Source of the DNA: Rhodospirillaceae bacterium
GTDB taxonomy: Bacteria; Pseudomonadota; Alphaproteobacteria; Rhodospirillales; Rhodospirillaceae
Assembly (NCBI GenBank): GCA_029245025.1
Contig: JAQWQC010000004.1
Location: 1-37,595, forward strand
Length of the DNA: 37,595 nucleotides
Reading direction: 5' to 3'
Positions within the stretch are counted from its first letter, which is position 1. The number at the start of each line of letters is the position of its first letter. Shown here piece after piece: positions 15,531 through 22,891 of this stretch. Under the pieces are notes generated by a model. It was not told the DNA's origin. It did no database searches and was given only the letters and a program-made list of their open reading frames with translations. A program made the translations under genes and the position numbers.

Positions 15531-16439
15531 TTATGTCTCAGCCGACGCTGGGAGTTTCATCCAGGGTGTTGGTTGAGGGCGTAGTGTTGCGTCTCCGCCG
15601 GTCATTTTCCCATCATATGCTGACTGCCATGTCGCCAGTCGAACCAGTGCTAGGCCATATACACCGGACGATGATCTCATCTCACCTGCGTCTTTGCCGT
15701 TAACTGATAAGGCCGTTCCGGGCGGTGGTGCGTCACCTTCAATAAGTACGGGTAACAGGCGCTTCTTTATTAGGGCGCGATAATGGGTCCGTGCTGTCAA
15801 TTCCTGACCCACATAGCATCCCTTTTGAAAATCGATGCCGCCAAGCTCTTCAAAACCGTTCTCAAGGAGTAACGCTTTTTCAATTTCTAAGTCGCGGCTG
15901 CCATCGGGTAGCCCGAGCGCTATGCGATGAGCGTCGTAAGTGGCCTGATCAGAAGGAGTGAATCCAGCGTCCGCACAAGTCTTTTCAATTGTATTCGACG
16001 AAAAAATGAGTCTGAGACCCGCTTGGGTCAATCGGGGGTCACGAAAAACAAAGCCGTCATCCAAGAGAGCCGCGGCACCTTTTTCGTCCGATAAGGTAAA
16101 GTTATCAGATGGGCTACCGCCCCAAGCTGCAGCAACGATCAGATTGTCTTCTTCGTTAATTTCTACCTTGGAGCGCAGCCGATAGCGTTTAAGCCGGGTA
16201 AGTAAGTCATCGCGGCGACCAGCCTCACAGTCCAATAGTAATCTGTCCGGTCTGCCGGCGATCATGAATTCGTGGAGAAACTTGCCTTGGGGGGTCAAGA
16301 ACGCGGCCCAAATAACTCTGGTCTTTGAAACCTGTTTTACGTCGTTGGACACTAGCCCCTGCAAGAAACTGACAGAATCAACGCCTGAAACGGAGATAAC
16401 GGAGCGATTCTCTAGAATAGTAAAGAGTGAAGAGGCCAT
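15531..16439 (-). CDS. ygfZ: folate-binding protein YgfZ (GcvT-like)
   Basis: A 302-residue member of the YgfZ/GcvT family, which uses tetrahydrofolate to support synthesis or repair of iron-sulfur enzymes and tRNA modification (for example MiaB). The hallmark KGCYVGQELTART is at about residues 206-218, with the conserved Cys required for function. The N-terminal SVSGVDSVSFLQGLVSNDV matches the family's folate-binding domain start, and FLTPQGKFLHEFMI follows. Length is typical for alphaproteobacteria. It converges on ppdK and is divergent from the glycan cluster, with 138 bp between it and the first glycosyltransferase. Confidence 0.92.
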   Translation of the reverse strand: MASSLFTILENRSVISVSGVDSVSFLQGLVSNDVKQVSKTRVIWAAFLTPQGKFLHEFMIAGRPDRLLLDCEAGRRDDLLTRLKRYRLRSKVEINEEDNLIVAAAWGGSPSDNFTLSDEKGAAALLDDGFVFRDPRLTQAGLRLIFSSNTIEKTCADAGFTPSDQATYDAHRIALGLPDGSRDLEIEKALLLENGFEELGGIDFQKGCYVGQELTARTHYRALIKKRLLPVLIEGDAPPPGTALSVNGKDAGEMRSSSGVYGLALVRLATWQSAYDGKMTGGDATLRPQPTPWMKLPASAET

Positions 16440-16539
16440 TGTTGTTTATGTCTTGCTCTTGGGGCTGCCATCTATGTCATAGAATGTAATTCCTTGATGG
16501 GGGAGGGCAAGGACAAGCTGGCCAGATCGTGTTGTTTGT

Positions 16540-16569
16540 TTGGAACTTTTTCTCGGAGCCGGGTATAAA
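16540..16569 (+). promoter_or_regulatory. promoter of the glycosyltransferase cluster (possible leaderless mRNA)
   Basis: TTGGAA (16540-16545) and TATAAA (16564-16569) are 18 bp apart. The -10 box ends only 8 nt before the ATG at 16578, so transcription would begin at or within 1-2 nt of the start codon. No Shine-Dalgarno sequence precedes that ATG, consistent with a leaderless message. Confidence 0.5.
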
Positions 16570-16577
16570 CCGCAGCC

Positions 16578-17669
16578 ATGAATATCGTAATGTTTGATGA
16601 CTCTGTGCCTTTTGACGGGTTCACTGCGGCGACCAAGCCGCTGGGTGGGGCGGAGAAGGCGTTTGCGGCCCTTGCCGGTGCTCTTGCCAAGGCTGGCCAC
16701 ACGGTCACAGTCACCAATCGCTGTAAGCACGCTCTTATGGCTGAGGGCGCGCGCTGGCGGCCGTGGGATAGCAAGCGACCCCAGGAAGCTGACGTTCTTA
16801 TTGCTCTTAGAAACCCCGAGTTGCTCGGCGGCGTGCGGCGGGTTGATACCCGGGTGCTCTGGGTGCCAGGTGACCCCAAATATTTAGGCAGCATCCACAA
16901 CGCTGACCTATTGGCCTCTTATGCTCCGAGACTTTTGTTTCTTACTGAGCGCCAAGCTGCAGCCTACGGTGGACGTCTTTCGGCTGTAGTCGGGCAGCCA
17001 GGGGTGACGAAGTCATTCTTCCCTGAAAAGTCCGGCGCTGACCCTTATCCTGATGCGAATCACCCAGCGGTTCCGCTTGATGAGACGGAGAAGGATGAAG
17101 AACAAGAAGAACTGCCGCCGCCCCGCGCCATTGTGACAACGCATCCCCAGCACGGACTTTCCAATATCCTGGAAATATGGCGCGACAAAATAAATCCGGC
17201 AAAAGAAGATGCCAAATTGACCGTTTATTCATCTGTGCTGGCAAAAGGTATGGCTGGCGAAGACGTACCCGAGCCAATTCAACCTGTTTTGGAGTTGGTT
17301 AAAGCTTGTGCTGACGCGAATGTTGAAGTGTCCGCCCCCAAGGGTGACCGTATCATGGCGGAAGAGTATCGGAGGTCTAGAGTTCATTTGTATCCGGGGC
17401 ACGCCCGTGATTTCGCATGCTGGACTTTGAGGGACAGTCAGGCATCTGGCCTTCCTGCCGTCGCGCGTGGATTGGGTGGTGTGGAAGATGTCGTCGACAA
17501 CGGGCAAACGGGCTTCATAGTTCCGGACGACGAGGCATTTGCAAACGTCGCGTTGCAATTGCTGACGGATGATAGCGTGTATACCTCCTTGAATAAAACA
17601 GCATCTGCTATTGAGCGCCGAAGAACTTGGACGTCAGCTGCGGATATAGTCACCCAGTTGTGGCTCTAG
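16578..17669 (+). CDS. glycosyltransferase, GT4-like (GT-B fold)
   Basis: A 363-residue probable sugar transferase for a cell-surface glycan. The N-terminal domain starts MNIVMFDDSVPFDGF and has the acceptor-side GGAEKAFAALAGALAKAGHTVTV motif typical of GT4 enzymes. The C-terminal nucleotide-sugar domain has VHLYPGHARDFACWTLRDSQASGLPAVARGLGGVEDVVDNGQTGFIVPDDE, equivalent to the usual E-x7-E region but with Asp-containing variants. An acidic insertion DETEKDEEQEE links the two domains. It is the first gene of a run of three glycosyltransferases and an amidotransferase, with 18 nt before the next gene. Donor and acceptor are unknown. Confidence 0.85.
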   Translation: MNIVMFDDSVPFDGFTAATKPLGGAEKAFAALAGALAKAGHTVTVTNRCKHALMAEGARWRPWDSKRPQEADVLIALRNPELLGGVRRVDTRVLWVPGDPKYLGSIHNADLLASYAPRLLFLTERQAAAYGGRLSAVVGQPGVTKSFFPEKSGADPYPDANHPAVPLDETEKDEEQEELPPPRAIVTTHPQHGLSNILEIWRDKINPAKEDAKLTVYSSVLAKGMAGEDVPEPIQPVLELVKACADANVEVSAPKGDRIMAEEYRRSRVHLYPGHARDFACWTLRDSQASGLPAVARGLGGVEDVVDNGQTGFIVPDDEAFANVALQLLTDDSVYTSLNKTASAIERRRTWTSAADIVTQLWL

Positions 17670-17687
17670 GGTCGGCACTCCTCTGAT

Positions 17688-18590
17688 ATGAAAATTTTAT
17701 TCATCACAGCGACCCGGATCGGTGACGCGGTGATCTCGACTGGTTTATTGAATCACCTCGTCAGTCAGAATCCTGGTGCTCAAATTACTGTGGCCTGTGG
17801 ACCCTTGTCCGAAAGTATTTTTACAGCTGTTCCTGGGCTTGAGCGTGTCATTATTCTTTCAAAAACAGTATGCAGAGGGCATTGGTTGCGATTGTGGAAT
17901 GAAGTGCGCAAACAACGATGGGACATTGTCGTTGATTTGCGTCGTTCCTTGATTCCGTTTCTGATTCGCACTAGACACCGATACCGACTTGGGCCTGACG
18001 ATGATCAGTCTCACCGCGCCGCTCTATTAAGCCAGTTGTTTGATGTAGAACCACCTTCACCACCGACGCTTTGGATATCAGAAGACCAAGACGCACGTGC
18101 AGACGCTCTATTGCCAGATGGAGAGCCCATAATCGCTTTGTGCCCGACCGCGGCGCGACCTGAGAAGACTTGGCCTATTGATAAATTTATTCAGCTGGCC
18201 AGTGAGCTGGTGAACGATCAACACTCGTTCGCAAATACCAAATTTGTATTAGTTGGCGCTGAGGAAGATCGCCTGGTGCTTGATCAACTCGCATCTTCTT
18301 TGCCGGAGAATAAATCCATTATTCTGGCCGGATGCCACAACCTCCAGTACGTTGCTGCAGTTCTATCGCGATGTCTTGTGACCGTTGCCAACGATTCTGG
18401 TCTGGCGCATCTTGCTGCTGCGGCTGGATCTCCGACGGTAACCTTGTTTGGTCCGACACGCGCAGATTTATACAAGCCATCAGGGACACGCGTAGAAGTT
18501 GTGGAGGCACCAGAAAACCTGGGCTATCGAAGCATTGCAGACATTAACGTCGATGCTGTCGTGTCAGGAATTCACGTGGTTTTGGATTGA
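17688..18590 (+). CDS. glycosyltransferase family 9 (heptosyltransferase-like)
   Basis: A 300-residue GT9 enzyme, the family of LPS ADP-heptose:heptosyltransferases. The N-terminus MKILFITATRIGDAVISTGLLNHL is diagnostic, with the conserved Asp of IGDAV. WDIVVDLRRSLIPFL follows, then ALCPTAARPEKTWPIDKFIQLASEL (the usual GSARPTKRWP-like phosphate-binding region) and VANDSGLAHLAAAAGSPTVTLFGPT, the donor-binding motif with catalytic Asp. It is cotranscribed with the preceding GT4-like gene. It probably adds heptose or another sugar to LPS core or a related glycan. Confidence 0.92.
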   Translation: MKILFITATRIGDAVISTGLLNHLVSQNPGAQITVACGPLSESIFTAVPGLERVIILSKTVCRGHWLRLWNEVRKQRWDIVVDLRRSLIPFLIRTRHRYRLGPDDDQSHRAALLSQLFDVEPPSPPTLWISEDQDARADALLPDGEPIIALCPTAARPEKTWPIDKFIQLASELVNDQHSFANTKFVLVGAEEDRLVLDQLASSLPENKSIILAGCHNLQYVAAVLSRCLVTVANDSGLAHLAAAAGSPTVTLFGPTRADLYKPSGTRVEVVEAPENLGYRSIADINVDAVVSGIHVVLD

Positions 18591-18700
18591 TTCCGCAGAC
18601 CCTGGTATAAGAGTAGGCGCCGAAGACGCGGTCAGTCTTGATACACTGGCGGGCGGTTGAGCAGAGGTTTGTCGGCAGAGGGGAATTGGGTGCACGGCCC

Positions 18701-19750
18701 ATGAGAATATTGCATGCCATGTCTACCGCCGTTGACGGCGCTATGGAGCGGGCTTTTGAACAAACAGTTGTGGCTCTATCGCGCCACGACGTGGCTCAGC
18801 GTGTCGTGATCAAAAATGAGTCTGACAGCATGGATCGGCTAAAGGCGGAGGGTCTTGAGCCCGTCGAGCTTCCTTTCAGGGCGAGATTTGATTTTTTGAG
18901 TAAGCGAAAACTTAACAATGAAATAAGAGTGTTCGGTGCTGATCTTGTCATAAGTTGGAACCCTGAAGTTTCGAACCAGATCGCGCCTGGCTCGGCGCGG
19001 CACGTTGGATATGTCACAAACGATTTCCCGATTACGAAGTTTCAAACGTGCAATCATTTATTCGCGTTGAGTCAACAAAGGGTCGACCGTGCTGTCGCAG
19101 CCGGGTGGTCAAAAGAGAACATCACTCTCATGCCGCCTGTTTTGCAGTCCGATGCAATTAGCCCCATTAATAGAAAGACGTATTTCACCCCGGACACCGC
19201 AAAGCTTGTAGTGGTCGTGGGCAATCTAGTTATGGATCAAGGTTTAGATGTGCTTATGGAAGCCATCGCGAGAATTTCAGGCCATTACTTGTGGGTTGTA
19301 GGAGACGGACCAGACGGCAATAAATTGGAAGGCCAGGCCTTGGAAATTGGTATCAAGCCTCGAACGAGGTTTCTTGGTCGTCAAAGTGATGTCATGCCAC
19401 TTATAGCCGCAGCTGACATCGTCATTTGTCCAGCGCGGCAGGACGATATTGGTGAGCAGGTTCTTCAAGCGTGGGCATGTGCCAAACCGGTCATCGCAGC
19501 GGATGCGCTTGGCCCAGGATTGCTCATCAGACACAGGGAGAGCGGGGTGCTCGTGCCTATAGGAGACGCACGCAGCTTGGCAGAGGCGATTAAATGGTTA
19601 AATCAGGATGTAGATTTTGCCCAACGCATTGCGGCTGCTGGCATGGCTGCGTTTTCCGAGTCTCACAATAATAAAGCCGTGATACCCGAGTACCTCAAGT
19701 TTTTGCAGCAAGTTTTGGTCGGCGAAGCTGCGCCACAATCAGATCAGTAA
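18701..19750 (+). CDS. glycosyltransferase, GT4 family
   Basis: A 349-residue GT-B glycosyltransferase. I start it at the ATG at 18701 (MRILHAMSTAVDGAMERAFEQTVVAL), because this is where the usual first strand and glycine-loop region begin. An in-frame TTG at 18638 would add 21 unconserved residues. The C-terminal half has KLVVVVGNLVMDQGLDVLMEAIA, VVGDGPDGNKLE, TRFLGRQSDVMPLIAAADIVICPAR and an E-x7-like region QVLQAWACAKPVIAADALGPGLLI. A TATAAG box with a weak -35 lies near 18605, so internal transcription is possible. It lies upstream of the asparagine synthase-like gene, probably in the same pathway. Confidence 0.86.
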   Translation: MRILHAMSTAVDGAMERAFEQTVVALSRHDVAQRVVIKNESDSMDRLKAEGLEPVELPFRARFDFLSKRKLNNEIRVFGADLVISWNPEVSNQIAPGSARHVGYVTNDFPITKFQTCNHLFALSQQRVDRAVAAGWSKENITLMPPVLQSDAISPINRKTYFTPDTAKLVVVVGNLVMDQGLDVLMEAIARISGHYLWVVGDGPDGNKLEGQALEIGIKPRTRFLGRQSDVMPLIAAADIVICPARQDDIGEQVLQAWACAKPVIAADALGPGLLIRHRESGVLVPIGDARSLAEAIKWLNQDVDFAQRIAAAGMAAFSESHNNKAVIPEYLKFLQQVLVGEAAPQSDQ

Positions 19751-19768
19751 GCGGCGTCTGACACTCTT

Positions 19769-21517
19769 ATGTGCGGTATCGCTGGGGGCATGACCAAAGC
19801 TGGTTTCCGGCCAGAAGATAAAATTCTTTTAGACCTCCAAACTGCATTGCGCCACCGAGGACCAGACGGTCAAGGTTTACATAAGTCTGACAAAGTCGGT
19901 TTGGTTCATACCAGACTTGCCATTATCGATCCGCAGAACGGAATTCAACCTTTCGTATCACGCGAAGGGGTCTCTCTGGTCGCTAACGGTGAGATCTATA
20001 ACGATCTTGATATAAGGCGCAACTTGCCAGACAGTGCGTATGTTACGGGTAGTGATAACGAGTCTATTCTTCATCTCTATCTTCGGTACGGTACAGGCTT
20101 CGCAAAGCACCTTCACGGCATGTATGCCGTCGCTTTGTATGACCCGCGGGACGAAAGCCTCATTCTGGCTCGTGACCCATTCGGCATAAAGCCCCTCTAT
20201 TTCGCGGAAACACATGATGGTGTGTGGTTCTCATCTGAACCCCAGGCCCTTGTCGCTGCGGGAGTGATTGTGCCCGTAATTAACGAGCAAGCTCGCGGTG
20301 AATTGTTTGCGCTGCAGTTCACGGCCAGCCCTGAGACCGCGTTTCGGGGTATTCGAAGGGTAGAGCCTGGTGAAACCCTAATCGTCCGAGCGGGTCGTGT
20401 CGTTGATCGCATATGGCAAGACCCATTATCACATGACTGCCAGCCGCAGGTTTCACACACAAAAACGTTTGAAACTCTATGGATGGACAGCGTTGCATCT
20501 CATAGACGTTCAGACGTTCCATATGGCGTGTTCTTGTCCGGCGGGGTGGACTCCGCCGCTATTATGGCGGCGATGGCGCGTCTCGAAGAACGACCTGTTA
20601 TTGCGTATACCGCCGGATTTTCGGGCAATGCCGTTTACGATGAGCGTGAGCATGCTGCGACCGTTGCAAATGCGACGCTGGCTGATCACCGCACAGTTGA
20701 AATTTCAGCTAAAGACTTCTGGACTCATTTACCAGACATCGCTGCATGTATGGACGATCCCGTGGCCGATTATGCAATCGTGCCAACTTATCTGCTGGCC
20801 AAAGCTGCTGCTCAGGATGTGAAGGTAGTCCTTACCGGCGAAGGTGGGGACGAGATTTTTGCCGGTTACGGTCGTTATCGAGCTAGCCGTCGGCCGTGGC
20901 CATTCCGAAAGGCACCGTGGTCACGTCATGTTCTTGCTGGCACAGGAGCGTTGCGGCAGGCACCGACTGAGTGGCGTAACGCTCTTGATTCGTCCGAAGA
21001 CCAAGTAGAGACGCAGCCATGGACGCGGCTTCAAAAGGCGCAAGCTCTGGATATTCGTCATTGGTTGCCTCAAGATCTATTAACCAAGGTGGATAGATGC
21101 CTTATGGCCCATGGTCTAGAGGGACGTGTCCCATTTCTAGATAGGCGTTTCGCCGCATTTGGCTTCAGCCTAACGGACCGGGACAAAGTCAATGGTCGGC
21201 TAGGCAAGCAGATAGTGCGTCAATGGTTGGCGGCCACTCTTCCAGAGGCCCAGCCGTTCTCTCGCAAGCGCGGGTTTTCAGTGCCGGTGGGCCCGTGGCT
21301 GGAACAGCGAGGAGATCGGCTGGGCTCGCTCGTCTCACAGCAGGCTGGTGTATTGGACTGCTGTCATCCTGAGGTGGTCCAAAGCCTGTTTAGGTCGATA
21401 AACTCTAAGACAGCGTTTCCAGCATGGGTGCTGCTGTTCTATGCTCTCTGGCATCAATGCCATATCCTTGGTTTGGATCACAGCGGCTCTGTGTTTGATG
21501 TGCTTGCGCAGAATTAG
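19769..21517 (+). CDS. asnB: asparagine synthase (glutamine-hydrolysing)-like amidotransferase
   Basis: A 582-residue class II glutamine amidotransferase fused to an ATP-pyrophosphatase synthase domain. Cys2 of MCGIAGG is the glutaminase nucleophile, which fixes the start. LRHRGPDGQG, VANGEIYN and the DPFGIKPLYF block complete the N-terminal domain. The synthase domain has the PP-loop PYGVFLSGGVDSAAIMA (about 253-269), VLTGEGGDEIFAGYGRY, LLTKVDRCLMAHGLEGRVPFLD, and RKRGFSVPVGPWL. It would amidate aspartate or, given its place behind three glycosyltransferases, a sugar acid or carboxylated glycan intermediate, as AsnB paralogues do in polysaccharide loci. The gene symbol denotes the family; free asparagine synthesis is not proven. 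Confidence 0.9.
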   Translation: MCGIAGGMTKAGFRPEDKILLDLQTALRHRGPDGQGLHKSDKVGLVHTRLAIIDPQNGIQPFVSREGVSLVANGEIYNDLDIRRNLPDSAYVTGSDNESILHLYLRYGTGFAKHLHGMYAVALYDPRDESLILARDPFGIKPLYFAETHDGVWFSSEPQALVAAGVIVPVINEQARGELFALQFTASPETAFRGIRRVEPGETLIVRAGRVVDRIWQDPLSHDCQPQVSHTKTFETLWMDSVASHRRSDVPYGVFLSGGVDSAAIMAAMARLEERPVIAYTAGFSGNAVYDEREHAATVANATLADHRTVEISAKDFWTHLPDIAACMDDPVADYAIVPTYLLAKAAAQDVKVVLTGEGGDEIFAGYGRYRASRRPWPFRKAPWSRHVLAGTGALRQAPTEWRNALDSSEDQVETQPWTRLQKAQALDIRHWLPQDLLTKVDRCLMAHGLEGRVPFLDRRFAAFGFSLTDRDKVNGRLGKQIVRQWLAATLPEAQPFSRKRGFSVPVGPWLEQRGDRLGSLVSQQAGVLDCCHPEVVQSLFRSINSKTAFPAWVLLFYALWHQCHILGLDHSGSVFDVLAQN

Positions 21518-21555
21518 ATATAAAATAAGACAAGTCGACGAAAAGGACTCGTAAC

Positions 21556-22887
21556 GTGCCAGATAGTTTTGATCGTATTGTTATTGGTGGCACGGTGTGG
21601 ACACCAAATGGCCCGGTCGAAACAGACGTTGGTATCCGCAGTGGGCGGGTCGCTGCATTTGGTCACCTTAAGGGAGCGAAAGCTGCTGAAGTATTTGACG
21701 CGTCTGGTCTAACTGTTCTGCCAGGCGTCATTGATAGCCAGGTCCATTTCAGAGAGCCCGGTCTAGAGCATAAAGAAGATCTTGAAGCTGGAACTCGAGG
21801 TGCAGCGCTTGGTGGTGTGGTTTCTGTGTTTGAGATGCCGAATACTGATCCTCCAACGACCACGGCAAATGCGATAAATGATAAGATTTCGCGAGCCCTT
21901 GGCAGGGCTTGGGTTGATTTCTCGTTTTTTGTTGGAGCGAGTCCGGAAAATGCAACTGAGCTTAAGACCCTTGAACGCTTACCGGGCGTGTCGGGGGTTA
22001 AAATGTTTATGGGATCGTCGACTGGTTCATTGCTGGTATCTGACGATAAAAATGTCGCCCGGGTCCTTAAGAATGGCACTCGCCGCATGGCCGTCCATTG
22101 TGAAGACGAAGATCGGTTGAATGAACGCCTGCATCTTGTAAAGGGCGGTGCGCCCGTTGCCATGCATGCGGTGTGGCGTGATGCGGAAACGGCTTTGCTC
22201 GCCACGAAGCGTCTTGTTCGGCTGGCGCGTGAAGCTGGCCGCCGGGTCCATATTCTTCATATATCCACAGCGGAAGAGATGGAGTTTCTAAAAGAAAACC
22301 GCGATATCGCAACTGTCGAAGTTTTACCGCAGCATCTGACACTTTCCGCTCCTGAAGCCTATGATCGCCTTGGCACTCTTGCGCAGCAAAACCCACCAAT
22401 TCGCGTCGCCCGCCATAGAGAGGCATTGTGGAATGCCGTGCGTGGCGGAATCGTTGACTGTATCGGTTCTGATCATGCGCCGCATACTCTTGAAGAAAAA
22501 CAGAGGCCGTACCCTCAAAGTCCGTCCGGTATGACTGGCGTACAAACTCTTGTTCCCATCATGCTCGACCACGTCAATGCGGGCAGATTGACGCTGGAAC
22601 GGTTCATAGACCTGACAAGTGCTGGACCTGCTCGCGTATATGGTGTCGCCGGTAAAGGCCGAATTGCGCTGGGCTATGATGCAGATTTAACAATCGTCGA
22701 TTTGAAAGCGAAACGAACAATTGAAAATTCCTGGATCGCGTCGAAGTCGGGGTGGACGGCCTATGACGGTCAAACTGTAACTGGCTGGCCGATCGCTACA
22801 ATCTTGCGAGGCCAGGTGATCATGACAAATGATGAAGTGATCGGGAGTCCGATCGGGGCACCAACTAGGTTCATAGAAACGTTCTAA
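21556..22887 (+). CDS. pyrC: dihydroorotase-family amidohydrolase (PyrC class I-like)
   Basis: A 443-residue metal-dependent amidohydrolase, most like class I dihydroorotase, which closes carbamoyl-aspartate to dihydroorotate in pyrimidine synthesis. It starts at GTG with AGGA 8 nt upstream. The usual HxH at the end of strand 1 is QxH here (Gln62, His64, in DSQVHFREPG). The other ligands are present: bridging Lys149 (VKMFMGSS), His181 (HCEDE), His235 (LHIST) and Asp306 (DHAPH). The substrate loop PSGMTGVQTLVP follows. As far as I recall, a QxH subgroup annotated as dihydroorotase exists, so it may be a genuine enzyme or a related imidase. Its stop is 4 nt from the convergent hydrolase gene. 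Confidence 0.88.
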   Translation: MPDSFDRIVIGGTVWTPNGPVETDVGIRSGRVAAFGHLKGAKAAEVFDASGLTVLPGVIDSQVHFREPGLEHKEDLEAGTRGAALGGVVSVFEMPNTDPPTTTANAINDKISRALGRAWVDFSFFVGASPENATELKTLERLPGVSGVKMFMGSSTGSLLVSDDKNVARVLKNGTRRMAVHCEDEDRLNERLHLVKGGAPVAMHAVWRDAETALLATKRLVRLAREAGRRVHILHISTAEEMEFLKENRDIATVEVLPQHLTLSAPEAYDRLGTLAQQNPPIRVARHREALWNAVRGGIVDCIGSDHAPHTLEEKQRPYPQSPSGMTGVQTLVPIMLDHVNAGRLTLERFIDLTSAGPARVYGVAGKGRIALGYDADLTIVDLKAKRTIENSWIASKSGWTAYDGQTVTGWPIATILRGQVIMTNDEVIGSPIGAPTRFIETF

Positions 22888-22891
22888 ATGT

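Noticed and set aside
21663-22205. 180-codon open frame on the minus strand inside the dihydroorotase gene
   Set aside because: It is antisense to a conserved coding region, has no recognisable domain, and its composition (Ser/Arg/Pro rich) is typical of a shadow frame.
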